NCBI GenBank assembly: GCA_944389075.1
Contig: CALXLA010000024.1
Location: forward strand, 23,448 to 87,447
Direction of reading: 5' to 3'
DNA: 64,000 bases
Origin: an uncultured Spirochaetaceae bacterium
Lineage (GTDB): Bacteria > Spirochaetota > Spirochaetia > Sphaerochaetales > Sphaerochaetaceae
Below, piece by piece: positions 34,889 to 44,953 of this stretch. Below the pieces are notes generated by a model that was not told where the DNA came from, did no database searches, and saw only the letters and a list, made by a program, of their open reading frames with translations. The position numbers and the translations under genes were made by a program. Positions within the stretch are counted from its first letter, which is position 1. Each line of letters opens with the position of its first letter.

Positions 34889-36791
34889 TGAGTGCCTCCA
34901 GCTCTTCGGATATAGCAAGCCAGTTTTCCTCGATGCCGTTCTTCTCATCGTCAAGCTTCTGCTTTCTCTCAAGAAGCGAGTTTATCTTCGTTGCATCTGA
35001 ATAGTTCTCCGGCTTTTCTATTTCTTCATTTAATTTGCTTATTTCTGCCGAAAGCCTTTCTATCGCATCAAGTGCTTCTTCTGATTGCCTTTCAAGGCTT
35101 CTGATCCTGTTGCGCCTTGTCTTGTTCTCCTGATGAGCAGCAGCTTTCTGCGGTTCTGAGGCTTTCTTTTCGGGTTTTTTTATCTGGAACTGCGCTTCCT
35201 TTTCAGCAATCTTATATTCAAAGTAATCATAGTCGCCATCGAAGAACTCAGGACCATCTTCCGTGAGATAGAGTATCCTTGTCGCAAGATTCTTTATGAA
35301 ATGCCTGTCATGGCTTACGAATATGACTGTGCCTCCATATTTCCTTATGGCTTCAAGGAGCATTTCCTTTGCATTGATATCAAGATGATTTGTAGGTTCA
35401 TCGAGCAAGAGGAGGTTCGATGGATGGAGAAGGATCTTAAGCAGTGCAAGACGTGATTTCTCTCCACCTGAAAGCACTGATACCTTCTTGAATACATCAT
35501 CATCCGAGAACAGAAATGAGCCCAGAAGGTTCCTGATGCCGGGGATATCCTTTGTATCTGCGTTTTCCTCAGCTTCCTCAAGGACCGTATTCTCTGGATT
35601 GAGCGTATTCTCGGTATCCTGGGCAAAATATGCCTTCTTCACACCCGCACCATCGATGATAGATCCTGAGAAGTCAGTGTCGGCTCCGGCTAGCATCCTC
35701 AGAAGCGTTGATTTCCCGGATCCGTTCCGTCCTGTTATCGCAAGGCGCTCTCCTTTCGATACGAGAAATGAGAAATCGCTGTAAATCACATTGCTTCCAT
35801 ATGCTTTCGTGACATTCACAGCCTTCAGGACATCATTGCCGCTATGAGGGGATGGAGGGAATGTGAAAGAAAGCTTCCTGAGATGAGCAGGTATCTCTAT
35901 AAGTTCCATTTTATCAAGAGCCTTGATTCTTGATTGCACCTGCTTTGACTTCGTTGCCTTATAACGGAAACGTTCTATGAATACTTCAGTCCTTTCTATC
36001 TCTTCCTGCTGTTTCCTCGCACGTTTCTCAAGTTCCTTTATTTCCTCTTCGCGTTTTATCGTATAGGTTGTGTAGTTCCCTGAATAGCGTGTCAGATGGC
36101 CATTGAAAAGCTCATATACCTCGCTTACTAGATCATCAAGGAAGTTCTGGTCATGAGAGACGACCATCAGACCACCTTCGAATGCTTTCAGGTATTCCTC
36201 AAGCCAGACAAGAGCCTCGATATCAAGATAGTTCGTAGGCTCATCGAGAAACAGGAAGTCGGGATTCTCTGCAAGGATCCTTGCGAGCGCTATCCTCATC
36301 TGATAGCCACCGCTGAATGTGGATGCCTTCCTGTCCATATCCGTCATAGAGAATCCAAGACCTAGAAGTATCGACTCGATACGGCTTTTCCTTTCGTAGT
36401 AACCTGAATCTATGAGCAGATCGTGGCATTCAGCAAGACGCTCTGCTGCCTGAAGAGAGCCTTTCTCTGTTTCAGATTCCAATGCTGCAATCTCGTCGAG
36501 AATCGCATCAAAGCGCTTGAAACCCTCTTCCGCCGCCTCATATACAGTCAGGTCAGGGAGTACGATATCGGACTGGGGCAGATATGATATACGGCAGCCT
36601 TTAGTGATTGAGAAAGATGCGGAATCCGCCTTTGTGTCGCCGGAGATGACCTTGAGCAGAGTTGATTTTCCAGAACCATTTGCTCCGGCAAGAGCTGCCC
36701 GCGTCTTTTCATTCATATTGAATCCGATATCTTTCAGTATCTCACGTTCCCCGAAAGAGAGGGAGATTCCCTGTATCTGAAGCGTTTTCAT
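34872..36791 (-). CDS. ABC-F family ATP-binding protein
   Basis: 639-aa soluble protein with two ABC domains: Walker A GANGSGKST and GRNGSGKST, signatures FSGGYQMR and LSGGEKSR, and Walker B FLFLDEPTNYLD and LLLDEPTNHLD. The basic linker between domains and a C-terminal coiled coil (about residues 570-639) fit the Uup/YdiF-like ABC-F group, which acts on ribosomes as translation factors. Start ATG 36791 is taken (an ATG at 36893 is also in frame but adds unrelated sequence). Cotranscribed with maf. Confidence 0.95.
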   Translation of the reverse strand: MKTLQIQGISLSFGEREILKDIGFNMNEKTRAALAGANGSGKSTLLKVISGDTKADSASFSITKGCRISYLPQSDIVLPDLTVYEAAEEGFKRFDAILDEIAALESETEKGSLQAAERLAECHDLLIDSGYYERKSRIESILLGLGFSMTDMDRKASTFSGGYQMRIALARILAENPDFLFLDEPTNYLDIEALVWLEEYLKAFEGGLMVVSHDQNFLDDLVSEVYELFNGHLTRYSGNYTTYTIKREEEIKELEKRARKQQEEIERTEVFIERFRYKATKSKQVQSRIKALDKMELIEIPAHLRKLSFTFPPSPHSGNDVLKAVNVTKAYGSNVIYSDFSFLVSKGERLAITGRNGSGKSTLLRMLAGADTDFSGSIIDGAGVKKAYFAQDTENTLNPENTVLEEAEENADTKDIPGIRNLLGSFLFSDDDVFKKVSVLSGGEKSRLALLKILLHPSNLLLLDEPTNHLDINAKEMLLEAIRKYGGTVIFVSHDRHFIKNLATRILYLTEDGPEFFDGDYDYFEYKIAEKEAQFQIKKPEKKASEPQKAAAHQENKTRRNRIRSLERQSEEALDAIERLSAEISKLNEEIEKPENYSDATKINSLLERKQKLDDEKNGIEENWLAISEELEALNAENS

Positions 36792-36920
36792 ATCCGAGCG
36801 ACATATTAAGTGAAAAGCTATGATAAAGACAACCGATGATTGCATTGAATGACTGTGATGAATATAATCATGATGATATTTTGTGAATAACAATAGTATA
36901 TTTATGCAAGGAGCCTTAAT

Positions 36921-38372
36921 TTGATTTGTCTTACGCTATCATCAAAGACGCTTGCTGGATGCTGCGATGAGATCCGCCGCAACAGGGACTATATAGATAT
37001 CGCTGAACTTCGTCTTGATTTGCTTGATGAGAAGGAAGCTCTGGATGCAAAGCAGTTTCCTACGATGACTGATGTTCCTGTCATCCTCACATTCAGGCGT
37101 GTGTCTGATGGAGGGAAATGCAGTCTTTCCGAGCGTGCGCGCAAGCAGATTCTCCTTTCAGCCCTTGATGGCGATTTCGCTTATGTCGATATCGAAGAGG
37201 ATGTGAAGAAGAACGAGGTCGAGGCGAAGGCAAGAGAGCGGGGCATCAGGATAATCAGGTCCTTCCATGACTTTGACGGAGTTCCTGAAGATATTTACTC
37301 AAGGATCCACAAGCTCATTGAACGAGGAGATGTCGCAAAGGCGGCTGTCACTCCGCATTCAATTCAGGATGTGCTTACTCTTTTCAGAATTGCCGATGAG
37401 CTGAAGGGTATCCCCAAGATCATCGTAGGAATGGGAGAGTGGGGAATCCCTCTGAGGATTCTTTATGCACGTGCGGGTTCTTTGCTGACATTTGCCTGCG
37501 ATGGAGAGCCGATTGCGCCAGGCCAGATATCTGCCAGGGAGCTGAAGCTGCTCTACAGAGCAGATAAGGTCGATGACAGGACCGCTATATATGGAATCAT
37601 AGGAAATCCCGTTCTCCATACATCATCTCCAGCGATACATAATCCAGGATTCCATGCAATCAACTATAATGCCATCTATCTTCCTTTCCTTGTCGATAAT
37701 ATCAGGCATTTCTTCACACTTGCCGAGTATCTGAGGATGAGGGGATTCTCCGTCACGATTCCATTCAAGAAGGACGTGCTGATGTATCTTGGGAATATAA
37801 CAAGGGAAGTCAAGCAGATAGGATCATGCAATACCGTCATCAGAGTCCCCGGTATGTGGAAAGGGATGAATACGGATTACTATGGATTCCTTCATCCGAT
37901 ACTGAAGGACATAGAGTCTGGCAGGATAAGCACTGCTCTTGTCATAGGTGCAGGAGGTGCATCACAGGCCATTGTCTGGGCACTCAGGAACAGGGGGGTG
38001 AAGGTGACTATCCTGAACAGGACGCTTTCCCGTGCAGAGAGTCTCGCGACGCTTAATCTCTGTGAGTACGACACGTTGGAGAATGCACGCAAATATGAGG
38101 GACAGGTAGATCTGATTGTCCAGACAACATCTGTAGGACTCTATCCTGATTTCGATGCGAACCCGATAGAAGGTTTTGTGTTCAGCGGAAAGGAGATTGT
38201 CTATGACATCATCTACAAACCCAGGATGACGAAGCTTCTGAGGGTCGCGGAGGCTGCGGGCTGCACACTCCATTATGGCGAGGAGATGCTTCTGGAGCAG
38301 GGTAAGCTCCAGTTCGAGCTATTTACCGGATATCATTATCCTAATGATGCTGATTACTCAGCTTTCGCCTGA
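36921..38372 (+). CDS. aroDE: fused 3-dehydroquinate dehydratase / shikimate dehydrogenase
   Basis: 483 aa. Residues 1-215 are a type I dehydroquinase (IAELRLDLL, FHDF, Schiff-base Lys in VAKAAVTPHS, MGEWGIPLR); residues about 222-483 are AroE (GNPVLHTSSPAIHN, TIPFKKDV, GSCNTV, NTDYYGF, GAGGASQAIVWAL). It carries out steps 3 and 4 of chorismate synthesis. The start codon is TTG 36921, with AAGGAG eight bases upstream. AroC and AroK are 3-6 kb away on the opposite strand. Its end overlaps the helicase-partner gene by 15 bp. Confidence 0.96.
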   Translation: MICLTLSSKTLAGCCDEIRRNRDYIDIAELRLDLLDEKEALDAKQFPTMTDVPVILTFRRVSDGGKCSLSERARKQILLSALDGDFAYVDIEEDVKKNEVEAKARERGIRIIRSFHDFDGVPEDIYSRIHKLIERGDVAKAAVTPHSIQDVLTLFRIADELKGIPKIIVGMGEWGIPLRILYARAGSLLTFACDGEPIAPGQISARELKLLYRADKVDDRTAIYGIIGNPVLHTSSPAIHNPGFHAINYNAIYLPFLVDNIRHFFTLAEYLRMRGFSVTIPFKKDVLMYLGNITREVKQIGSCNTVIRVPGMWKGMNTDYYGFLHPILKDIESGRISTALVIGAGGASQAIVWALRNRGVKVTILNRTLSRAESLATLNLCEYDTLENARKYEGQVDLIVQTTSVGLYPDFDANPIEGFVFSGKEIVYDIIYKPRMTKLLRVAEAAGCTLHYGEEMLLEQGKLQFELFTGYHYPNDADYSAFA

Positions 38373-40034
38373 TATACTTCCGGATCTGATAGCAGGATCT
38401 GCTGTGCTCGCTTTCCAGATTTTCGATACAGGGAACCTGCACAGCTCTTCGATGGAGACGTAGGTATCATCATCTTCAATGGTTTTCACAGGGTGGCCAA
38501 GGAAGGCATCTCCATTGAGCATTTCGATAAGGATCTTATCGCCTTTTGAGGCTGCTGAGCTTATCAGCGATAGTTTCTCCTGATAATACAGCCCATTTGC
38601 GGACGGCACATCTGGTGTTGGGATATCATCCCGGTATATCAGACCTGAGCGTATCATGAATGTTCTCAGGGGAGAATCAGACTTTGATTCAAGATCAGCG
38701 ACAAGCTCCTGACTGTATGGTATTTCCCTTTCTTCTGGAATGCTGATGGTGACGTCTGCCTTCTCGAAATGACGGATTTCCTCGCTTTCATCGACGAATC
38801 TCGGCCCCTTTGTACGCGGGAGCATATCAAAGCCCTCATTCGACAGTATTCTCCGCCAGAGCCTCTCCGTCGCTGGATTCATGAGGTATATGTTTCCGCC
38901 GAGCTTGCCGATTATATGCATCTGCAGCGTTGATAGCACATCGATTATTCTTGTATTACGCTCATCAGCAGCAAGGATCACTCCGCGTGCGACCTTCAGC
39001 GAGTTGAATGACTCATACCATGACTGGATGCGCATGAAGACCGTATCAGAGACTGGGTATGTCGCGGAATCCCTTATCATCTGAACTATATCGTCATATG
39101 TATAGCCAAGGGAGAATGCCGTCTTCACAGACTGCTTTGATATCTGCCATTGCGATATATGCTCTCCGAGGCTAAGCGGCTCTGCATAAAGATATATTCT
39201 GTCATTTCTTCCTGACAGCGCTATTGTCAGATCCGATGAGAGCGAGAAGGCTGGCTTATCAGATGCAGTATCATAGGCATAGATCCTGTCATTCCTCACC
39301 TCGATGAGGAGGAGGGCGGAAAGCGCATCGATGTCTGATGATATGTCATAATCTGTGGCATCATTTATGAATCCGAGTATTCTCTCCTTATTGCCGCCTC
39401 TGGAAAGAGAGAGAATGGAAATCGCTTTTACAAGCTGTCTGCGCCTGCTGTCGAAGTATTCAGGGTGGAGAAGATAGCCGATTGCATCGATAAGGGGAAG
39501 TGACGCGAATTCCTTCGATGAGTCCTGTGAAAGATACAGCATGCCATCTGAGTCCTTCTCAGCGACTCCCAGTGTGAGAAGCGATGAGATCATCAGCATT
39601 GCAGCCCTTGAGGCCTTTGCCTCATCAATTGCTGGGAATCTGGATGTGAATAGAGCAGAGGAAAGATACTTCTCCGCAGATGACTCTTTCTCAGGGATTG
39701 ACCCGGAACCTATCATGGAAAGAATCGCAGGGATCAGCGACTCAGGATAGCGGCCCGCATATTGTTCCCTTCCTGTTATATCTGCGTAGGATACAGCCTT
39801 CATTCCATATGCAGAGACTGAGGCTGCTCCGGTCTTGTCCTCATCCGCGAGGCCCCTGCCGAGAAGGGAGCGCTTCTGTTCTTGCGGGAGTTTTTCCCAT
39901 GCTTCCGGTGATGCGGCAAGAAGCGTGAGGAGATATGAGTCATCATCGCAGACTGTCCGCAGCATATCCTGATGGTTCTTCTCAAGATAATCCTTTCTGC
40001 TGCAGCCTCTGGCATCAGGGAATAGAAGATTCAT
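38358..40034 (-). CDS. helicase-C_3 (XPB/Ssl2-associated) domain protein
   Basis: 558 aa if ATG 40034 is used. The mid section (VARGVILAADERNTRIIDVLSTLQMHIIGKL, NIYLMNPATERLWRRIL) resembles the XPB/Ssl2-like helicase-associated domain (Helicase_C_3), and the flanks are helix-rich with LIDAIGYLLHP and ALSALLLIEVRNDR. No catalytic motif is seen. It lies directly downstream of the XPB helicase gene, so it is probably its partner, as in other spirochaetes. The start is unsure: ATG 40103 (inside the helicase gene) and an AGGAGG 14 bases before ATG 40034 are alternatives. Confidence 0.75.
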   Translation of the reverse strand: MNLLFPDARGCSRKDYLEKNHQDMLRTVCDDDSYLLTLLAASPEAWEKLPQEQKRSLLGRGLADEDKTGAASVSAYGMKAVSYADITGREQYAGRYPESLIPAILSMIGSGSIPEKESSAEKYLSSALFTSRFPAIDEAKASRAAMLMISSLLTLGVAEKDSDGMLYLSQDSSKEFASLPLIDAIGYLLHPEYFDSRRRQLVKAISILSLSRGGNKERILGFINDATDYDISSDIDALSALLLIEVRNDRIYAYDTASDKPAFSLSSDLTIALSGRNDRIYLYAEPLSLGEHISQWQISKQSVKTAFSLGYTYDDIVQMIRDSATYPVSDTVFMRIQSWYESFNSLKVARGVILAADERNTRIIDVLSTLQMHIIGKLGGNIYLMNPATERLWRRILSNEGFDMLPRTKGPRFVDESEEIRHFEKADVTISIPEEREIPYSQELVADLESKSDSPLRTFMIRSGLIYRDDIPTPDVPSANGLYYQEKLSLISSAASKGDKILIEMLNGDAFLGHPVKTIEDDDTYVSIEELCRFPVSKIWKASTADPAIRSGSISGES

Positions 40035-40062
40035 AATGCTGCGGAATACCTCCTCTTTTTTC

Positions 40063-41694
40063 TTACCATCTGTCGATTGTATAGGAATAACCCTGTTCTG
40101 CAAGGAACTTCTGCCTGTTCAGGGCATAAGTCTCCTCAACTGTGTATTCCGTGATCAGCGAGTAGAAATGGCTGTCCCTGTCCTTTGGCCTGAGTATCCT
40201 CCCGAGTCTCTGGGCCTCCTCCTGCCTTGATCCGAATGTTCCGGAAATCTGTATTGCAACTGATGCATCAGGAAGATCCACAGCATAGTTCGCGACCTTT
40301 GATACGATGAGAACGCGTATCTTCTTCTCCCTGAACGCCTGATAAAGCTCTTCGCGTTTCGCATTGCTTGTGCTTCCTGTGATGATAGGATAGCCGAAGC
40401 TGTCATGAAAGTATCTCAGCTGTTCTATGTACTGTCCGATTATCAAGGTAGGATCATCCGGATGCTCTGCGATGATTCTTGCCGCAGCCTCAAGCTTCTT
40501 TGGATTTGTCGATGCGATGATATGCTTCTGATGGGATGTCGCCACAGCATACTTCACTTCATCTTCATCAGGAAGCGAAAGCCTTATTTCATGACAATAA
40601 GCAGTTGCTATGAAGCCGTTGTCAGCAAGTTCTGACCAAGGTGTGTCGAAACGCTTCGGGCCGACAAGGGAGAAGACCTGGTCTTCCTTTCCGTCCTCGC
40701 GTACAAGCGTTGCCGTAAGTCCTAGCCTGTGCAGTGCCTGAAGCTCAGCAGTCACGCGGAATATCGGAGCCGGGAGCACATGGACCTCATCATAGATTAT
40801 GAATCCCCAGTCTTCCTCCCTGAAGATTGAGAAATGCGGATAGGGTCCCTCTGCGTCAGGCCTCCATGTCAGCACCTGATAAGTGGATACTGTCACGCTT
40901 CTGATTTCCTTTGCGCTTCCCGTATATTCACCGACATCCTTTTCCGTGAGTGTCGTCTTGTCGAGAATCTCGCGTATCCATTGTCTGACTGATGTGACAT
41001 TAGGGCAGAGTATCAAAGTCTTCCTGCCGAGCCTGGCCATTGCCATTATCGCGACTATGGTCTTGCCGGAACCGCAAGGAAGCACTATCGTACCGAATCC
41101 TGTACCTGGCTTGCCATCGGAGATGAAGGCATCCACGGCATCAATCTGGTAATCACGTGGCTTGAATGATGGCTTCAGCGATATCTCAAGAGGTGCGCCG
41201 CTCTTGAGAGGAATCATATCAGCAACAGGGAAGCCATGCTTCACAAGCACGGCCTTGAGCGTTCCTCTGTCGAATCTCTTCACGAGGAATGATGTCTGGT
41301 CGTGCGGAGCGATGAGATTATCAAGCGATCTGTCGGCTTTGAGCTGCATGGCGAAGACAGGGCGCCTCACTTTCAGGATCAGATTCTCATCATCGAATTC
41401 CTCAAGTATGAAATCCCCGTAGCGGCTGGACTGGTCCTCTATGAAGAATGTCACGCGGCTGTCGATATTGTAGCGTGACCATTTCTCGAGGATATGTATG
41501 ATTTCCTGGCCGCTCATGCCTGTGGAAATTGCATTCCAGAGCGATAGCTGGGAAATCATATATGTATGGATATGCTCAGGACTCTTTATCAGATCTGCGA
41601 ATTTCGAGATATCGCTCCTGCATTCAGATGCTGATGGCGAATGTACATCAAGAAGCAGTGTCCTGTCGCTTTGTATGGTAAGTGGCTTATCCAG
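40063..41694 (-). CDS. XPB/Ssl2-type DNA helicase, likely CTG start
   Basis: Superfamily 2 helicase of 543 aa. It has an N-terminal damage-recognition-like region, Walker A VLPCGSGKTIVAI, DEVH box YDEVHVLP, the LTATLVREDGKED (RED-like) loop of XPB, and motif VI EEAQRLGRILRP. XPB proteins open DNA in repair or transcription. No ATG fits: the best ribosome binding site (AAGGAGG) points to a CTG at 41694-41692, giving MDKPLTIQSDRTLLLDV, which is where homologues start. The in-frame ATG at 41727 is 40 bp inside aroC and upstream of that ribosome binding site. Fused into a minus run with aroK and aroC. Confidence 0.88.
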   Translation of the reverse strand: MDKPLTIQSDRTLLLDVHSPSASECRSDISKFADLIKSPEHIHTYMISQLSLWNAISTGMSGQEIIHILEKWSRYNIDSRVTFFIEDQSSRYGDFILEEFDDENLILKVRRPVFAMQLKADRSLDNLIAPHDQTSFLVKRFDRGTLKAVLVKHGFPVADMIPLKSGAPLEISLKPSFKPRDYQIDAVDAFISDGKPGTGFGTIVLPCGSGKTIVAIMAMARLGRKTLILCPNVTSVRQWIREILDKTTLTEKDVGEYTGSAKEIRSVTVSTYQVLTWRPDAEGPYPHFSIFREEDWGFIIYDEVHVLPAPIFRVTAELQALHRLGLTATLVREDGKEDQVFSLVGPKRFDTPWSELADNGFIATAYCHEIRLSLPDEDEVKYAVATSHQKHIIASTNPKKLEAAARIIAEHPDDPTLIIGQYIEQLRYFHDSFGYPIITGSTSNAKREELYQAFREKKIRVLIVSKVANYAVDLPDASVAIQISGTFGSRQEEAQRLGRILRPKDRDSHFYSLITEYTVEETYALNRQKFLAEQGYSYTIDRW

Positions 41695-42739
41695 AGTAGG
41701 CCTCCTTGCACAGTAGCATATCGGCAAGGGCTATGGCAGTCATTGCTTCCACTACCACGGATGCTCTTATCGCTATGCATGGATCATGGCGGCCCTTTAT
41801 GACTATCTCCTTTCCGTTTCCGTTCTCATCTATGGTCTGCTGCGCTCTTGAGATGGATGGGGTAGGCTTGACAGCTATCTTCATCATCAGATCCTCGCCA
41901 GTCGTTATGCCGCCCAGTATGCCGCCTGCGTTGTTTGAAGAAAAGCCTTTTTCTGTCATCTGGTCATTGTTCTCCGATCCAAGAGAAGAAGCTGCCGCGA
42001 ATCCGCTGCCGAATTCAATGCCCTTCACGCCTCCTATGGACATTATGGCCATTGAAAGAATCGCATCTGCTTTGTCGAATACCGGATCACCGAGGCCTGC
42101 GATCATCCCTCTTGCCCTGCATTCGATTATCCCGCCGACGCTGTCACCTGAAGCTCTTGCTCCTTCAACTCTCGAAATCATCTCAGGAAGCTCTGGACAA
42201 TCAGGTGCATAAAGCTCGTTCTCGAATGGCGGATCCCAGATATAGGAGCTTGCCTTGACTCCGCCTACTGCGATGACACCTGCATTTACGGATATTCCCT
42301 TCTGGGAGAGCAGCTGTTTAGCAAGCGCTCCTGCAAAGCAGCGGGAGAGCGTCTCCCTTCCTGAGGAACGACCTCCGCCTCTGTAGTCCCTGATCCCATA
42401 CTTCTTCCAGAACGTATAATCAGCATGTCCCGGCCTGAATGTATGCGCGATATCATCATAGTGGGATGAGATCTGGTTGCTGTTGCGTACTATGAATGCG
42501 ATAGGAGCCCCTGTGGATACGCAATTGAAGACGCCGGAGAGAATCTCAGGGATATCGTTCTCGGATCTTTTAGTGCCAAGGGATGTCGAGCCAGGCCTGC
42601 GCCTTGCCATATCCCGGCTTATCATATCCATGTCGATTCTGATTCCTGCGGGGAAGCCGTCGACGATGCCACCGAGGGCTGGCCCATGAGATTCCCCGAA
42701 TGTGGTGATCCTGAAAAGCCTTCCGAATGTGCTAGACAT
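41687..42739 (-). CDS. aroC: chorismate synthase
   Basis: 350 aa; forms chorismate from EPSP using reduced FMN. FGRLFRITTFGESHG, SGRETLSRCFAGALA and the GRHDPCIAIRA block are diagnostic. AAGGAG is eight bases before ATG 42739 (MSSTFGRLF) and only two before ATG 42745, so the former is chosen. It overlaps the end of aroK by 8 bp and the start of the helicase gene. Confidence 0.97.
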   Translation of the reverse strand: MSSTFGRLFRITTFGESHGPALGGIVDGFPAGIRIDMDMISRDMARRRPGSTSLGTKRSENDIPEILSGVFNCVSTGAPIAFIVRNSNQISSHYDDIAHTFRPGHADYTFWKKYGIRDYRGGGRSSGRETLSRCFAGALAKQLLSQKGISVNAGVIAVGGVKASSYIWDPPFENELYAPDCPELPEMISRVEGARASGDSVGGIIECRARGMIAGLGDPVFDKADAILSMAIMSIGGVKGIEFGSGFAAASSLGSENNDQMTEKGFSSNNAGGILGGITTGEDLMMKIAVKPTPSISRAQQTIDENGNGKEIVIKGRHDPCIAIRASVVVEAMTAIALADMLLCKEAYSG

Positions 42740-43262
42740 ATCCATTCTCCTTTAGTTTCCCGGCAATCAATGCTGCGGCTTCTGCTTTATCGCCATAAGG
42801 ACCAAGATCTATGATCAGATCCGCTACCTTCCTGTACATTGCATCGCGTCTTTCATAGACTTCATGGAAAGATCCCTCGATATCGTCAGGATCGAGGAAT
42901 GCGGGAACACCATGCTTGAGTATTACGGGAAGCATTGAGTTCTCAGGGCGTTTCAGATAGACAATCCTGCCATTGTTGCTCCTTATCATATCGGTAAGCG
43001 CAGAGTTGTCGCAGGCTCCTCCTCCAAGGGAGATTATGAATGAATCATGGGAAGAGATGTATTCCCTGACAGCCTCGGCCTCCTTTTCCATGAATGCGAC
43101 CTTGCCGTCTGTCTTATAGAATTCCCTGACGGACATCGGTTGTATCAGGGGAAGAATCAGATCATCGGAATCTGCACAGGGGAGTCCATACATGGCAGAG
43201 ACAAGCTTTGCCATTCCTGTTTTCCCTGAGTGCTTTATTCCTGCGAAGAATATCCTAGCCAT
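42732..43262 (-). CDS. aroK: shikimate kinase
   Basis: 176 aa. P-loop GIKHSGKTGMAKLVS, shikimate-binding aspartate pair in ADSDDLI, SLGGGACDN, and an arginine-rich lid (ERRDAMYRKVADLI). It phosphorylates shikimate at O3. First gene of a minus operon with aroC and the XPB helicase pair, 30 bp from the small membrane protein gene. Confidence 0.94.
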   Translation of the reverse strand: MARIFFAGIKHSGKTGMAKLVSAMYGLPCADSDDLILPLIQPMSVREFYKTDGKVAFMEKEAEAVREYISSHDSFIISLGGGACDNSALTDMIRSNNGRIVYLKRPENSMLPVILKHGVPAFLDPDDIEGSFHEVYERRDAMYRKVADLIIDLGPYGDKAEAAALIAGKLKENGYV

Positions 43263-43291
43263 AAAAGATGATTATATTGCCAAAAAGCCTT

Positions 43292-43744
43292 TCAGTCATC
43301 ATCCGAGGGGCTGTTATACTCAGGGATTGATGGCACAAATGCTTCTGATCTGCCTTTTCTTGCTGCTATTCTGCGTTCCCTGCGGCCCTTTCTCAGCTCA
43401 TATTTCTCAAGATACTCCGCTTCCTTCCTGTTCTTGCGTGATTCCGATTCGAACTTGTTTTCACTTGTGTTTCTTGAAAGGGCGTGATGGAAGACAGCAA
43501 TCATTATGTACCACAGCGAAGAGAGCACGAAAGGAAAGAAGTTCTCGAATGTGTAAGAGAACGATGTTATGTTCGCTTCTCCCAGAGATAGAAGGATTAT
43601 CAGATCCTGGAAGAATAGTAGTAGAGAGATTATGGCTGGGAAGACCCAGTAAAGTCCTTGTCTTGAGAATATGAAGCGCATGGATGTCACCAGTGTCAGA
43701 AATGAAAGCAATAGCGCGGTTATCGGAATGATGTAGACTATCAT
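43292..43744 (-). CDS. small membrane protein of unknown function
   Basis: 150 aa, unrecognised. Three hydrophobic segments fill residues 1-88 (IVYIIPITALLLSFLTLVT, GLYWVFPAIISLLLFFQDL, FFPFVLSSLWYIMIAVFH); the C-terminal 55 residues are strongly charged and basic, probably facing the cytoplasm. No catalytic motif. It stands between the aroK operon (same strand, 30 bp) and the dGTPase gene (divergent). Confidence 0.75.
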   Translation of the reverse strand: MIVYIIPITALLLSFLTLVTSMRFIFSRQGLYWVFPAIISLLLFFQDLIILLSLGEANITSFSYTFENFFPFVLSSLWYIMIAVFHHALSRNTSENKFESESRKNRKEAEYLEKYELRKGRRERRIAARKGRSEAFVPSIPEYNSPSDDD

Positions 43745-43798
43745 GAATGCCTCGCCAATATGATAGCATGCAGAGCCTCTGGTGTGGTATCATCTGGT

Positions 43799-44953
43799 AT
43801 GATTCTCCGCAATAGATTCGATGATGTTCTAGCCAAGTCAAGGAAGAAAGACAGGAAAGAGGACAGCAGGGGGCATTATTATCGCGATACTACTGCGATC
43901 CTGCATTCATCCCCGTTCAGGCGCCTGAAGCATAAGACCCAGGTTTTCTTTGCCCCATCGAATGATCATATCTGTACGCGTATGGAGCATGTGCTGCATG
44001 TAGCATCCATAGCTTCCGCGATCTGCAGACCTCTTGGGCTTGATACCGAGCTTGCATGGGCTATAGGGGTGGGGCATGATCTCGGGCATACTCCATTCGG
44101 TCATGTAGGAGAGAGGATTATCTCTAAGCTCTCAGCTGATAGGGGACTGGGGAATTTCGAGCATGAGCTGAATTCCCTCCGTGTCGTTGATTTCCTTGCG
44201 GACAACGGAAGAGGGCTCAATCTTACTTATGCGGTCCGCGATGGCATTGTGTGCCATAATGGCGAGAGCCTCAGCATGCGGATCAGGCCTACGTTCTGTG
44301 TAAGGGACCTTGATTCGATCTCGTCGCGCGAAGGACTGATACCGGCGACTTATGAAGGCGCTGTAGTCAGATTCTCTGATTCTATAGCCTATCTTGGCAG
44401 GGACTGGGAAGATGCGGAGAGACTCGGTATTCTCCGCGGAAAGGAGCTTCCTGAGATTGTCGCGAAAAGGCTTGGGACAACGAATGGCCAGATCATCGAT
44501 ACGCTTGTCTCTGATATAATCAAAGGCGCCAGTGAAGAGGAAGGCATCGGTTTCTCAGAACCTGTGTATGAGGCTGTTGTCGAATTCAGCAGATTCAATA
44601 CGGAGAACATATACCGCTCGGAGATCCTGAATGGATATACAAGATATTTCACAAGGCTCCTTAAGCTTGTGACTGAGTATCTTGAGGAGCTATATCAGAG
44701 CTATGGACTGGATGGCAAGGGATATATGGCGGAACATAACATGCTTGCCGCCGGCTTCTATAACCATATAAAGGATATTCACCAGCGCTATATCGATAAG
44801 GAAGGAAGCGATAAGCGGATAATAATCGATTACATCGCAGGAATGACTGACAACTTCTCGCTTGACTGCGCCAATGAGATCCTGAAGCCTGAGCATCTGA
44901 ACAGCGAGATAGAGCAGAGTGTCACAGGCAGATGGTTCGATGCAAGGCGCTAG
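43799..44953 (+). CDS. dgt: deoxyguanosinetriphosphate triphosphohydrolase (HD domain)
   Basis: 384 aa. HD-domain residues occur in FRRLKHKTQVF, RMEHVLHVASIA, GHDLGHTPFGHVGE and the FSDSIAYLGRD block, the pattern of dGTPase-like dNTP triphosphohydrolases, which cut dNTPs to nucleoside and triphosphate and help set dNTP pools. ATG 43799 (MILRNRFDDVLAKSR) is chosen over 43760. Its end overlaps the end of nrdR by 4 bp; both genes touch deoxynucleotide supply. Confidence 0.93.
   Translation: MILRNRFDDVLAKSRKKDRKEDSRGHYYRDTTAILHSSPFRRLKHKTQVFFAPSNDHICTRMEHVLHVASIASAICRPLGLDTELAWAIGVGHDLGHTPFGHVGERIISKLSADRGLGNFEHELNSLRVVDFLADNGRGLNLTYAVRDGIVCHNGESLSMRIRPTFCVRDLDSISSREGLIPATYEGAVVRFSDSIAYLGRDWEDAERLGILRGKELPEIVAKRLGTTNGQIIDTLVSDIIKGASEEEGIGFSEPVYEAVVEFSRFNTENIYRSEILNGYTRYFTRLLKLVTEYLEELYQSYGLDGKGYMAEHNMLAAGFYNHIKDIHQRYIDKEGSDKRIIIDYIAGMTDNFSLDCANEILKPEHLNSEIEQSVTGRWFDARR

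Noticed and set aside
40034..40103. Extra N-terminal 23 residues of the helicase-C_3 protein
   Set aside because: That part lies within the helicase gene and has no ribosome binding site; kept as an alternative only.
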